Positions 35,652 through 47,559 of a stretch of DNA of 64,000 bases are shown in pieces. Below the pieces are notes generated by a model, which worked only from the letters and a program-made list of their open reading frames with translations, was not told the DNA's origin and did no database searches. This DNA is from Turritopsis dohrnii (taxonomy: Eukaryota > Cnidaria > Hydrozoa > Anthoathecata > Oceaniidae), in assembly GCA_027922465.2 (NCBI GenBank), contig BQMF02000791.1, positions 1-64,000 of the forward strand, in the 5' to 3' direction. The position numbers and the translations under genes are program-made. The first letter of the stretch is position 1. Each line of letters starts with the position of its first letter.

Positions 35652-37056
35652 TCAGCTTTTATGCAGTTGCGACAACCACTCTGCTGAAATATAGAAAAAT
35701 ATAGAAATATAGTTTTATTCCTGTTCTTGGCATGTCTTCATGATGTTATTGATGTTTTAATCTACTTGATATTCAATTTTCTAAGACAAAATGTCTTACC
35801 AAAATGTTTCAAAATTGTTTCATCCATCTCATCGTCCAGATAAACTATATTGCCTATGTATAAAGAGCAAAAATCTTGTTATGCCCCACATTGTGTTGAG
35901 AGGGACATGCTGACAGATTCATTCGTGACTGAGGTGCCATAATAAAACGTGACAAAAATAACACGTGAGTAAGAATAAAGTACGGAACCGATAACATAAA
36001 CGGGCGTGTAAACAAAGGTGACTAAACGAAAGTTGGCGTGAAATATCAACACTTAGTAATTATTTTGCCCACTTTGTAATTTTCATGCTGCACCACTTTG
36101 TAATTACTACCTGCCCCACTTTGTAATTTATGATCCTATTTTACCTGTATTTTTCCTGGTTGGTATCTATACGGGAAATGACTATCTTTATAGTGTATTC
36201 CATTTTCTTGCGCATGCTCATTGAGTAGGAAAAAACTAATTATCAGTTTGTCGGCTTCATTAGTTGTAATGGCAACATTTTGGTATTCTTTAGCGCGTGC
36301 GCAATAGGAAAAACGTAAGTAAGTCAAATATGCTGAAGGTGACCGTAATGTTTTTGAAATCCTCTAACGCATGCGCGGAAGAAAAAACGCAATTATCTCA
36401 CTTATTGTCGTAAATCTATAACTGTTGGTTTTATTTGCTTACAAAGTAAATCTTCTTGCAAACCTTTTCTCCTTGAATGAGTGGTTGGCCTTAACATTTA
36501 CATGGAGAACTTTCAAAAATTGGTCCAAATTTGACCCAAATTGTCCAATTTTGTTGAAACTGAAAAATCACTTCCAAGTTCGAAATCAGCAACTTCCAGT
36601 TTTTTGTGAACTTTGGAGAACTTTCAAAAATTGGTCCAAATTTCACTCAAATTGCCCAGCTTTGATAATACAAAATAAAGTTTTACAAAGTGGGGCAGCT
36701 AAAAATTACAAAGTGGGACAAAATAATTACAAACTGGGGGAGAAATTATAAAGTGGGGCAAGGCATTCTTTTCTAAACTATTTAATTTTTTCTTACGTTT
36801 TTCTTCACGTGGAAGAGAGTAGTCTTCCATTAACGAATTGTATATGCGGTAATCTTCCTTTGAATATGTGCAGAAAATTATCATATCGATCTAAAGGTAA
36901 ATTTGATCGAAAAACATTAAAGTGAGAATAGAAATAAATATTCCAACGAAAGTCAAAGTAGAGAAGAAAACGAGAAACTTACAGCGGATTGATGGTTATG
37001 CAACCAGTAACGCACCACCGACAAGGCTATAGCAGCGGCTTCAAGACCATCAAAAC
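35652..37056 (-). CDS. Macro-domain protein, last four exons (5' part missing)
   Basis: Minus-strand exons: 37056-36983 (FDGLEAAAIALSVVRYWL...), 36890-36797 (IDMIIFCTYSKEDYRIYNSL...), 35853-35800 (NIVYLDDEMDETILKHF) and 35683-35652 (ends WLSQLHKS, TGA). All junctions have GT-AG ends and agreeing phases. The first two exons match the C-terminal half of a MacroD/GDAP2-type macro domain (helix with AA.IA...VR.WL, then the VIFC...D..IY strand-helix). The ADP-ribose-binding N-terminal half would lie further upstream, but a satellite array begins at 37071, 14 nt above the acceptor of the 37056 exon. The third intron holds a foldback element. Reads away from the array toward the Ulp1-PHD gene, whose ATG is 116 nt beyond the stop. 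Confidence 0.75.
36064..36761. mobile_element. Foldback MITE in the macro gene intron (about 698 bp)
   Basis: The left side has three copies of a (C/G)CCCACTTTGTAATT word (36066-36130), and the right side has three or four inverted copies (AATTACAAAGTGGG, 36680-36761). An internal segment of about 55 bp starting TGGAGAACTTTCAAAAATTG is duplicated (36502 and 36613). No coding capacity. It lies wholly between the donor at 36796 and the acceptor at 35854. Confidence 0.7.
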
Positions 37057-37070
37057 CTAAAGAAGAATAA

Positions 37071-40000
37071 CAAGATGCCCTACCGGGCAGAAGGATTTCT
37101 GCAAGCTTTGCTGCTGAAAATGCCACAAAAATGCAACACTAGCACACTAGTCCTGCAAAACTAAGACAGTCACATCATTCAGCTCGAGAAGCATCAGCAT
37201 TAAATAAACAAAAATATTGATGCGACTGACAATGTTCGTCAAGAAAGTCAGCCTACCATAACATAAAAAAGGGGCTTTTCTTTATGCTATCGCGGAGATC
37301 ATTTATGAAGATCTGTTTTTTTGTACGAATAAGCTGAATGATTGTTACTGGATATTTGCCACCCACGTACTCCAAAAAAGTGCATTAACACAATACGAAA
37401 CTTTAATTTAACCACATCAAATATAACGAATCCTATAAAAAGATTGTGTATACTGGCGGTAACCAACATATCGTTTGGGCAGCACAAACTAATATATAAA
37501 GTTTCTATATTGATCTCCTCAGAATGAAAAATATAAATATCACAATAATAATTACTTAGAAATTAAAGCTCATATCTAATCTAAAAGTTAAAAAAAATAC
37601 AACATACGTATGGAGAAAAGAGATAAGCTGATATAGCCAGAATACATCCAAAAATTGCTACTAAATATAGTATAAATAGCTGTATAAAGTGCATTATGTT
37701 GGTGATGTTGGGGAGGAGCTGAAAGGAAGCTAAGCTGAGCTTTAAAAATCCAAAAGCTTCTAAAAATTGACTTCAAACATGCATACACATACAAAATACA
37801 CGAAGGCCTTTCATATTTAAAAAGGCTTGGAGCAAAAATAAAACAAGAAATACCTTTTCTTCCACACACCATGTATTGACACTGTTTTCATATTTTAAAC
37901 TTCAAGAAAACTTCTTTCAAAAAACAGAATAACCACACTGTAATTTAATTTTGTGAACATGATAAGTTCCCAACAGTAATGCAATTCTTTATATAAAATT
38001 ATAAGCTGTATTAGCTTCTTTTAAAGCCATATTTCCATCAAAGAAACTTTCAGCAAACTACACACGTTCTTTCGCTGCCATTTTTAAAACGTTTTGAGGA
38101 CGATTACATGGCATGGCGAAAATCAGCCAATAAACTATCGCTATTTAAGTGGAGGTGGCTAAATTAGCACCCTTTCGTAGAAATCGGGCATTGTGCACCA
38201 ATGACAATCAAGACGGCTTTTTTATGAACCAATGAAATTTAAGAAACAAAAATGCGTAGGTTTGGACAGTAAGATGAACAAGATGCCCTACCGGGCAGAA
38301 GGATTTCTGCAAGCTTTGCTGCTGAAAATGCCACAAAAATGCAACACTAGCACACTAGTCCTGCAAAACTAAGACAGTCACATCATTCAGCTCGAGAAGC
38401 ATCAGCATTAAATAAACAAAAATATTGATGCGACTGACAATGTTCGTCAAGAAAGTCAGCCTACCATAACATAAAAAAGGGGCTTTTCTTTATGCTATCG
38501 CGGAGATCATTTATGAAGATCTGTTTTTTTGTACGAATAAGCTGAATGATTGTTACTGGATATTTGCCACCCACGTACTCCAAAAAAGTGCATTAACACA
38601 ATACGAAACTTTAATTTAACCACATCAAATATAACGAATCCTATAAAAAGATTGTGTATACTGGCGGTAACCAACATATCGTTTGGGCAGCACAAACTAA
38701 TATATAAAGTTTCTATATTGATCTCCTCAGAATGAAAAATATAAATATCACAATAATAATTACTTAGAAATTAAAGCTCATATCTAATCTAAAAGTTAAA
38801 AAAAATACAACATACGTATGGAGAAAAGAGATAAGCTGATATAGCCAGAATACATCCAAAAATTGCTACTAAATATAGTATAAATAGCTGTATAAAGTGC
38901 ATTATGTTGGTGATGTTGGGGAGGAGCTGAAAGGAAGCTAAGCTGAGCTTTAAAAATCCAAAAGCTTCTAAAAATTGACTTCAAACATGCATACACATAC
39001 AAAATACACGAAGGCCTTTCATATTTAAAAAGGCTTGGAGCAAAAATAAAACAAGAAATACCTTTTCTTCCACACACCATGTATTGACACTGTTTTCATA
39101 TTTTAAACTTCAAGAAAACTTCTTTCAAAAAACAGAATAACCACACTGTAATTTAATTTTGTGAACATGATAAGTTCCCAACAGTAATGCAATTCTTTAT
39201 ATAAAATTATAAGCTGTATTAGCTTCTTTTAAAGCCATATTTCCATCAAAGAAACTTTCAGCAAACTACACACGTTCTTTCGCTGCCATTTTTAAAACGT
39301 TTTGAGGACGATTACATGGCATGGCGAAAATCAGCCAATAAACTATCGCTATTTAAGTGGAGGTGGCTAAATTAGCACCCTTTCGTAGAAATCGGGCATT
39401 GTGCACCAATGACAATCAAGACGGCTTTTTTATGAACCAATGAAATTTAAGAAACAAAAATGCGTAGGTTTGGACAGTAAGATGAACAAGATGCCCTACC
39501 GGGCAGAAGGATTTCTGCAAGCTTTGCTGCTGAAAATGCCACAAAAATGCAACACTAGCACACTAGTCCTGCAAAACTAAGACAGTCACATCATTCAGCT
39601 CGAGAATCATCAGCATTAAATAAACAAAAATATTGATGCAACTGACAATGTTCGTCAAGAAAGTCAGCCTACCATAACATAAAAAAGGGGCTTTTCTTTA
39701 TGCTATCGCGGAGATCATTTATGAAGATCTGTTTTTTTGTACGAATAAGCTGAATGATTGTTACTGGATATTTGCCACCCACGTACTCCAAAAAAGTGCA
39801 TCAACATAATACGAAACTTTAATTTAACCACATTAAATATAACGAATCCTATAAAAAGATTGTGTATACTGGCGGTAACCAACATATCGTTTGGGCAGCA
39901 CAAACTAATATATAAAGTTTCTATATTGATCTCCTCAGAATGAAAAATATAAATATCACAATAATAATTACTTAGAAATTAAAGCTCATATCTAATCTAA

Positions 40001-43000
40001 AAGTTAAAAAAATACAACATACGTAGGGAGAAAAGAGATAAGCTGATATAGCCAGAATACATCCAAAAATTGCTACTAAATATAGTATAAATAGCTGTAT
40101 AAAGTGCATTATGTTGGTGATGTTGGGGAGGAGCTGAAAGGAAGCTTAGCTGAGCTTTAAAAATCCAAAAGCTTCTAAAAATTGACTTCAAACATGCATA
40201 CACATACAAAATACACGAAGGCCTTTCATATTTAAAAAGGCTTGGAGCAAAAATAAAACAAGAAATACCTTTTCTTCCACACACCATGTATTGACACTGT
40301 TTTCATATTTTAAACTTCAAGAAAACTTCTTTCAAAAAACAGAATAACCACACTGTAATTTAATTTTGTGAACATGATAAGTTCCCAACAGTAATGCAAT
40401 TCTTTATATAAAATTATAAGCTCTATTAACTTCTTTTAAAGCCATATTTCCATCAAAGAAACTTTTAGCAAACTACACACGTTCTTTCGCTGCCATTTTA
40501 AAACGTTTTGTGGACGATCACATGGCGAAAATCAGCCAATAAACTATCGCTATTTAAGTGGAGGTGGCTAAATTAGCACCATTTCGTAGAAATCGGGCAT
40601 TATGCACCAATGACAATTAAGACGGCTTTTTTATGAACCAATGAAATTTAAGAAACAAAAATGCGTAGGTTTGGACAGTAAGATGAAAAACAAGATGCCC
40701 TACCGGGCAGAAGGATTTCTGCAAGCTTTGCTGCTGAAAATGCCACAAAAATGCAACACTAGCACACTAGTCCTGCAAAACTAAGACAGTCACATCATTC
40801 AGCTCGAGAAGCATGAGCATTAAATAAACAAAAATATTGATGCGACTGACAATGTTCGTCAAGAAAGTCAGCCTACCATAACATAAAAAAGGGGCTTTTC
40901 TTTATGCTATCGCGGAGATCATTTATGAAGATCTGTTTTTTTGTACGAATAAGCTGAATGATTGTTACTGGATATTTGCCACCCACGTACTCCAAAAAAG
41001 TGCATCGACACAATACGAAACTTTAATTTAACCATATTAAATATAACGAATCCTATAAAAAGATTGTGTGTACTGGCGGTAACCAACATATCGTTTGGGC
41101 AGCACAAAGTTTCTATTGATCTCCTCAGAATGAAAAATATAAATATCACAATAATAATTACTTAGAAATTAAAGCTCATATCTAATCTAAAAGTTAAAAA
41201 AATACAACATACGTAGGGAGAAAAGAGATAAGCTGATATAACCAGAATACATCCAAAAATTGCTACTAAATATAGTATAAATAGCTGTATAAAGTGCATA
41301 TGTTGGTGATGTTGGGGAGGAGCTGAAAGGAAGCTAAGCTGAGCTTTAAATATCCAAAAGCTTCTAAAAATTGACTTCAAACATGCATACACATACAAAA
41401 TACACGAAGGTCTTTCATATTTAAAAAGGCTTGGAGCAAAAATAAAACAAGAAATACCTTTTCTTCCACACACCATGTATTGGCACTGTTTTCATATTTT
41501 AAACTTCAAGAAAACTTCTTTCAAAAAACAGAATAACCACACTGTAATTTAATTTTGTGAACATGATAAGTTCCCAACAGTAATGCAATTCTTTATATAA
41601 AATTATAAGCTGTATTAACTTCTTTTAAAGCCATATTTCCATCAAAGAAACTTTTAGCAAACTACACACGTTCTTTCGCTGCCATTTTAAAACGTTTTGT
41701 GGACGATCACATGGCATGGCGAAAATCAGCCAATAAACTATCGCTATTTAAGTGGAGGTGGCTAAATTAGCACCCTTTCGTAGAAATCGGGCATTATGCA
41801 CCAATGACAATTAAGACGGCTTTTTTATGAACCAATGAAATTTAAGAAACAAAAATGCGTAGGTTTGGACAGTAAGATGAAAAACAAGATGCCCTACCGG
41901 GCAGAAGGATTTCTGCAAGCTTTGCTGCTGAAAATGCCACAAAAATGCAACACTAGCACACTAGTCCTGCAAAACTAAGACAGTCACATCATTCAGCTCG
42001 AGAAGCATGAGCATTAAATAAACAAAAATATTGATGCGACTGACAATGTTCGTCAAGAAAGTCAGCCTACCATAACATAAAAAAGGGGCTTTTCTTTATG
42101 CTATCGCGGAGATCATTTATGAAGATCTGTTTTTTTGTACGAATAAGCTGAATGATTGTTACTGGATATTTGCCACCCACGTACTCCAAAAAAGTGCATC
42201 GACACAATACGAAACTTTAATTTAACCATATTAAATATAACGAATCCTATAAAAAGATTGTGTGTACTGGCGGTAACCAACATATCGTTTGGGCAGCACA
42301 AAGTTTCTATTGATCTCCTCAGAATGAAAAATATAAATATCACAATAATAATTACTTAGAAATTAAAGCTCATATCTAATCTAAAAGTTAAAAAAAATAC
42401 AACATACGTAGGGAGAAAAGAGATAAGCTGATATAACCAGAATACATCCAAAAATTGCTACTAAATATAGTATAAATAGCTGTATAAAGTGCATATGTTG
42501 GTGATGTTGGGGAGGAGCTGAAAGGAAGCTAAGCTGAGCTTTAAATATCCAAAAGCTTCTAAAAATTGACTTCAAACATGCATACACATACAAAATACAC
42601 GAAGGTCTTTCATATTTAAAAAGGCTTGGAGCAAAAATAAAACAAGAAATACCTTTTCTTCCACACACCATGTATTGGCACTGTTTTCATATTTTAAACT
42701 TCAAGAAAACTTCTTTCAAAAAACAGAATAACCACACTGTAATTTAATTTTGTGAACATGATAAGTTCCCAACAGTAATGCAATTCTTTATATAAAATCA
42801 TAAGCTGTATTAACTTCTTTTAAAGCCATATTTCCATCAAAGAAACTTTTAGCAAACGTTCTTTCGCTGCCATTTTTAAAACGTTTCGAGGACGATCACA
42901 TGGCATGGCGAAAATCAGCCAATATACTATCGCTATTTTAGTGGAGGTGGCTAAATTAGCACCCTTTCGTAGAAATCGGGCATTATGCACCAATGACAAT

Positions 43001-43833
43001 TAAGACGGCTTTTTTATGAACCAATGAAATTTAAGAAACAAAAATGCGTAGGTTTGGACAGTAAGATGAAAATACAGGAGAAAGACGATCGTAAAGTATT
43101 TCTTGCTTACGCAGAAATCCAAAAAAACAGAACAAGATGCCCTACCGGGCAGAAGGATTTCTGCAAGCTTTGCTGCTGAAAATGCCACAAAAATGCAACA
43201 CTAGCACACTAGTCCTGCAAAACTAAGACAGTCACATCATTCAGCTTTAAATAATTAAATAAACAAAAATATTAATGCGACTGACAATGTTCGTCAAGAA
43301 AGTCAGCCTACCATAACATAAAAAAGGGGCTTTTCTTTATGCTATCGCGGAGATCATTTATGAAGATCTTTGTACGAATAAGCTGAATGATTGTTACTGG
43401 ATATTTGCCACCCACGTACTCCAAAAAAGTGCATCGACACAATACGAAACTTTAATTTAACCACATTAAATATAACGAATCCTATAAAAAGATTGTGTAT
43501 ACTGGCGGTAACCAACATATCCTTTGGGCAGCACAAACTAATATATAAAGTTTCTATATTGATCTCCTCAGAATGAAAAATATAAATATCACAATAATAA
43601 TTACTTAAAAATTAAAGCTCATATCTAATCTAAAAGTTAAATAAAAAGACAATATACGTAGGGAGAAAAGAGATAAGCTGATATAGCCAGAATACATCCA
43701 AAAATTGCTACTAAATATAGTATAAATAGCTGTACAAAGTGCATATGTTGGTGATGTGATGTTGGGGAGGAGCTGAAAGGAAGCTAAGCTGAGCTTTAAA
43801 AATCCAAAAGCTTCTGAAAATTGACTTCAAACA
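37071..43833. repeat. 1.2-kb tandem satellite, units 1-5 and left part of unit 6
   Basis: Unit starts (CAAGATGCCCTACCGGGCAG) fall at 37071, 38279, 39487, 40691, 41885 and 43133, spacing 1208, 1208, 1204, 1194 and 1248. Units 1 and 2 appear identical, as do units 4 and 5 almost completely, while others differ by scattered changes. Unit 5 carries about 60 bp more at its end (43070-43132) that is missing from units 1-4. Each unit holds CCAAT boxes (GCCAATAAA, ACCAATGAC, ACCAATGAA) near the end and several 60-100 codon frames on both strands without known domains. Probably non-coding. Confidence 0.95.
43829..43833. repeat. Target-site duplication AAACA, left copy
   Basis: AAACA directly abuts the 5' LTR. 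The same five bases follow the 3' LTR at 51436-51440. The split satellite unit becomes continuous when one copy is removed. Confidence 0.95.
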
Positions 43834-44497
43834 TGTAAAGGCATTCACCTTTAGTTCAGGTGTTTTCAATGTTTTTCTTTGTTTGGCATTTTTCATGTAT
43901 TTTTTAGTATTATTTGTAATTCTGTGTACTTTCTAGTCTTGGTTAATATATATTTTATGTTAATTTATGTCATTTTGTCATTTTTGCATATTTAATTCTA
44001 GGTCTGTAAATTATACTCTTTCTCATGTGTGACTATAAAGCTCCCACTTTCACTTTCTCAGTCAGTTCATAACAGACCTTCAAGGAGTGAACATCAACTT
44101 AGTTATTTTTTAACACTTGGATTTAGTCATCAATTTCAAGTCAACTTTCAGACTATGAACCTTTAAAATAGTCTACTACTCTTCATGTGTAGTCAACACT
44201 CACTATATGAAACTCACCCACTCAATTCAGCTTGTTCACAAGCCTCATACTCAGGCAAGCTGGTAAGTTTTTTTTTTGTCTTGGCTTTTCATTCTTTTGC
44301 TTTTGCTCAGGTTTTGTTTTCATGGGAGCAACTTAGGTTTCTTTTTCACTTATATATCAAATTTCATATAGATTTCTCACATAGACATGAATATTTTTCT
44401 CAACTCAGTTTTTGTATTTATTTACAGTTTGAAATTGTTCAATATCAATCTAAAGTTCCAAACACTTGTGTCGTCAATTTTTCTCACTGATACTACA
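43834..44497 (+). repeat. 5' LTR of the BEL/Pao element
   Basis: 664 bp, TG...CA ends. Contains a TATAAAG box at 44034-44040 and an initiator-like TCAGT at 44058-44062, so transcription probably starts near 44060. A GTAAGT (44263) and TTTACAG (44427) pair could bound an intron in the leader. The sequence after 44497 (TTCAAACAGCG...) should be the primer-binding site, but I could not assign a tRNA. Confidence 0.93.
44034..44062 (+). promoter_or_regulatory. LTR core promoter (TATA plus initiator)
   Basis: TATAAAG is followed about 24 bp later by TCAGT, the usual spacing for a TATA/Inr promoter. The same arrangement is in the 3' LTR at about 50972-51000. Confidence 0.55.
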
Positions 44498-44547
44498 TTC
44501 AAACAGCGAGCATCACTGAGGACTTTATCAATTAAAGGCGTGGTCAC

Positions 44548-47490
44548 ATGCTACCAAGGAGAAAAGACAGACTTGATTACAACATCCTATCTACTATTGG
44601 TAAAAAAGTCACAAAACCTAACACAAATCAACCCTCCACTGAAACTGAATCATCAACTGAAGTTGGTCCTTCAGTTGAAGTTGAACAACTGATCACTCAA
44701 AACAGACGCAACGATCAGGACAAACACCCCACCCTTACTGCATACTTACACCATCTTGATATGGCAGACAGAGTCAAGGAGCTGCTCATACAAGAATCAA
44801 CTCTCCAAGATGAGATCGAAGACTCAATCAATGACAATGCCGCAGACCAAATCAACCAATCTCTGGATTTGATGAAGATTTGCATCAGCAAGATTGAGAA
44901 CCTTCGCATCAAATACCGTTCCACTCATCGAGAACTGAAACTCCTTATGCACGAAGATGAGTATGAAGCGAATTACCAAAAGTCATTTACCGCTGTAATA
45001 TTGAGCATCAGTACGTACATAAAGTCAATCAATCAGCTCATCCAAACGCACCACCTCACCAGCATCCGCTTCAGCGAGGATGTTAACAATCAAGAGGCTG
45101 AGCTTATCATCAAGGAGATAGAACGTTCCATCGCCTACCTCAACGCAAGCTCCACCTGCACCAATGTCTTGAGGATCAGCAACGAAGACTTGAAGCAGCG
45201 GAAGTCACTCTTCGATTCTCAACACAAAGAACTCAAAGAGATCTCCACAAGACTGAAAGAGCTGATCGCACTACGACCGAAAAAGGAGATATTTGCAAAG
45301 CTTAATTCAGACTATGAAAAACTGTTTGATACAAGAGCTACGTATGAACTGAAATTAAACCTGGAGATTAAAAACCGTGAACTAACCAAACTTGAGTCAT
45401 TCAAGAAAAGTAAACTCAACATCAAGCTCCCAATTTTCACAGGATATGACTCAAAGTTAGACATTTACACCTTCATCGACGAATTTCAAAAACTTCACGA
45501 TGATTCATTGCCAAAAAGTCTTCAAGCGGAGTTATTAAAGAACAATTTCCTGGGCAAGCAAGCGCTCACGCTTGTCCAAAGTATTGATGACATTGAAGAT
45601 GTATGGAAGCGGCTTAAAGACGTTTTTGGTGATAAAGAGATCCTTCTTCAACACAAGCTTTCAGATCTCTTCAACATTTCGTCCGAAGCTACATCTAGAG
45701 ATCCCACCAAGGTAATTGAGTTCCTCTCAAAGATTACCAACGCAATGAGGGACCTGATGATGTTGGCTTCAACTCACAACATTGAAAATGAGTTGTTCTA
45801 CAGCGATGCTCTACGACGTATTGTCAACATGCTTGGCGAAGGACGGATGATGCGTTGGCTGACAATCTCCTGTGAAGATTCAAGAGATGGGAAGTACAAG
45901 TGGAAACAACTCATCGAATTTCTCGAGAAAGAAATGAAGATTCATCAACAGAAGTTAGTCATTCAATCAACGTCGAAATCAATGGCTGTGAAGCACATCC
46001 ATTCAAGCAAGCCAGCGTCAAAGCCAAGCAAGTCAGCCTTCCTAGGGTATCCAAGTGGCACCCCTGCTGATCAACCTTCGTCATCCTCAAGCAATGAATC
46101 ATCATCGACGATTTGCGTCATTTGTGGCGCAAGTGACCACTTCCAAAGCAACGGACCGAGAGGTACCAAACTCATTCAGTACTTCTCCTGCAAGAGGTTC
46201 GCAGAGATGTCAACGGCTCAACGCTTCCAATTCCTGAAGTCCAATGGGTTATGCTTCCAATGCCTCTACCCTGGGGCAAAGATCGATGGAGGAAAGCACA
46301 AGGAAGGCAAGTGTCAACGGGACTTTGTCTGCAGGCACGAATCGCACAATGGATATGCAACAAAGAAGCACGTTCTTGTGTGTGAGGAACACAGGAATGA
46401 CCAACAAAACAAAGACGTACTTGAGCATTACAAGGCACGGTGCATCTTGAAGCACCCACTTCCTGCTTACTCCAAGGACATCCAAATCTTTCACAGCTCA
46501 TTCAAGGCGAAGCCCAAGGAATCAAATCCTCAGTCAAAATCAGATGATGACTCTCATGATGCAATCTTCGTGCTGCAGCCAATCACAGTCAATGATGAGA
46601 AGTTCACCATCTTCTACGACAGCGGCTGCAGCGATTTCATCAGTCGTCATGGAGCTGTCAAACGTCTTGGGTTGAGGGCAAAACAGTTATTCTCGGGCAC
46701 CATTAAGATGAATGGTATTGGTGGTATCTCAAGTCCTTCTAACCACGGGATTTATCAAGTCTCGTTACCACTCAAAGACAACAACAACGCTGTGATGTCA
46801 GGACCCTGCTCAAATAGAGTCACCAATGAATTTCCACAATACCCCATCAATGGTGAAGTTCTTAACGACATCAAAGATGAATTCAAGAGGAACGGTGGTG
46901 ATTTGATGAACCTACCGTCAGTTCCAGAGAAGGTTGGTGGAGATGTGGACTTCATTATCGGCATTCGGTATCTACGTTACTTTCCAAAGCCAATATTTCA
47001 GATGTTATCTGGTCTCACAATCTATGAGTCGCACTTCCTCAACAGTGATGGTTCATGCGGATTGATCGGAGGACCCCACGCAATGTTTGATACTATTCAC
47101 AACCAATCAAGTCACTTCGCCCAGAACCAGCTCAGATTGTTCTCAAATGGTTACCATGCAAACCCAGATGTACGTTTACTTGGATATTGTGATCGATTTG
47201 GTGATGTTGACACCAATCTTGACGAATGCAACCTTGAACTATTCAACAAAGTCGATCAAGCTGGCAGTGAAGTCTCGTATCGCTGTGTCAAGTGCCGAGG
47301 CTGTCCAACTTGTAAGAATGCATCAACTGACATAATGAGCATCAAAGAAGAAACAGAACAAGAGATTATCAACGATTCTGTCACTGTCGATATCTCTCAA
47401 CGAAAATCAACTGCAACTCTTCCACTCATCAAAAGCCCAAGTCTGTTGTCACCAAACCGAGATGTTGCTTTAAAAGTTTACAACCAATAA
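44548..47490 (+). CDS. BEL/Pao gag and aspartic protease region
   Basis: 980 codons from an ATG 50 bp past the 5' LTR. The N-terminal part is helical and charged. Residues about 290-450 form the DUF1759 gag region (LNIKLPIFTGYDSK, then ALTLVQSIDDIEDVW). A Cys/His-rich zinc region starts with CVICGASDHF (about 520-620). The retropepsin-like site is IFYDSGCSDFISRHG (Asp about 690). The frame then ends at TAA 47488-47490 and is open again in the same frame afterwards. In most BEL/Pao elements gag, protease and the pol enzymes are one polyprotein, so this stop is either a nonsense mutation or a read-through site. Confidence 0.92.
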   Translation: MLPRRKDRLDYNILSTIGKKVTKPNTNQPSTETESSTEVGPSVEVEQLITQNRRNDQDKHPTLTAYLHHLDMADRVKELLIQESTLQDEIEDSINDNAADQINQSLDLMKICISKIENLRIKYRSTHRELKLLMHEDEYEANYQKSFTAVILSISTYIKSINQLIQTHHLTSIRFSEDVNNQEAELIIKEIERSIAYLNASSTCTNVLRISNEDLKQRKSLFDSQHKELKEISTRLKELIALRPKKEIFAKLNSDYEKLFDTRATYELKLNLEIKNRELTKLESFKKSKLNIKLPIFTGYDSKLDIYTFIDEFQKLHDDSLPKSLQAELLKNNFLGKQALTLVQSIDDIEDVWKRLKDVFGDKEILLQHKLSDLFNISSEATSRDPTKVIEFLSKITNAMRDLMMLASTHNIENELFYSDALRRIVNMLGEGRMMRWLTISCEDSRDGKYKWKQLIEFLEKEMKIHQQKLVIQSTSKSMAVKHIHSSKPASKPSKSAFLGYPSGTPADQPSSSSSNESSSTICVICGASDHFQSNGPRGTKLIQYFSCKRFAEMSTAQRFQFLKSNGLCFQCLYPGAKIDGGKHKEGKCQRDFVCRHESHNGYATKKHVLVCEEHRNDQQNKDVLEHYKARCILKHPLPAYSKDIQIFHSSFKAKPKESNPQSKSDDDSHDAIFVLQPITVNDEKFTIFYDSGCSDFISRHGAVKRLGLRAKQLFSGTIKMNGIGGISSPSNHGIYQVSLPLKDNNNAVMSGPCSNRVTNEFPQYPINGEVLNDIKDEFKRNGGDLMNLPSVPEKVGGDVDFIIGIRYLRYFPKPIFQMLSGLTIYESHFLNSDGSCGLIGGPHAMFDTIHNQSSHFAQNQLRLFSNGYHANPDVRLLGYCDRFGDVDTNLDECNLELFNKVDQAGSEVSYRCVKCRGCPTCKNASTDIMSIKEETEQEIINDSVTVDISQRKSTATLPLIKSPSLLSPNRDVALKVYNQ

Positions 47491-47559
47491 CTGAAGCGAC
47501 TCCAGAAGAATCCTGCCGACAAGCAAGATATCATCAAATCAGAAGAAAAACTTGCATCA

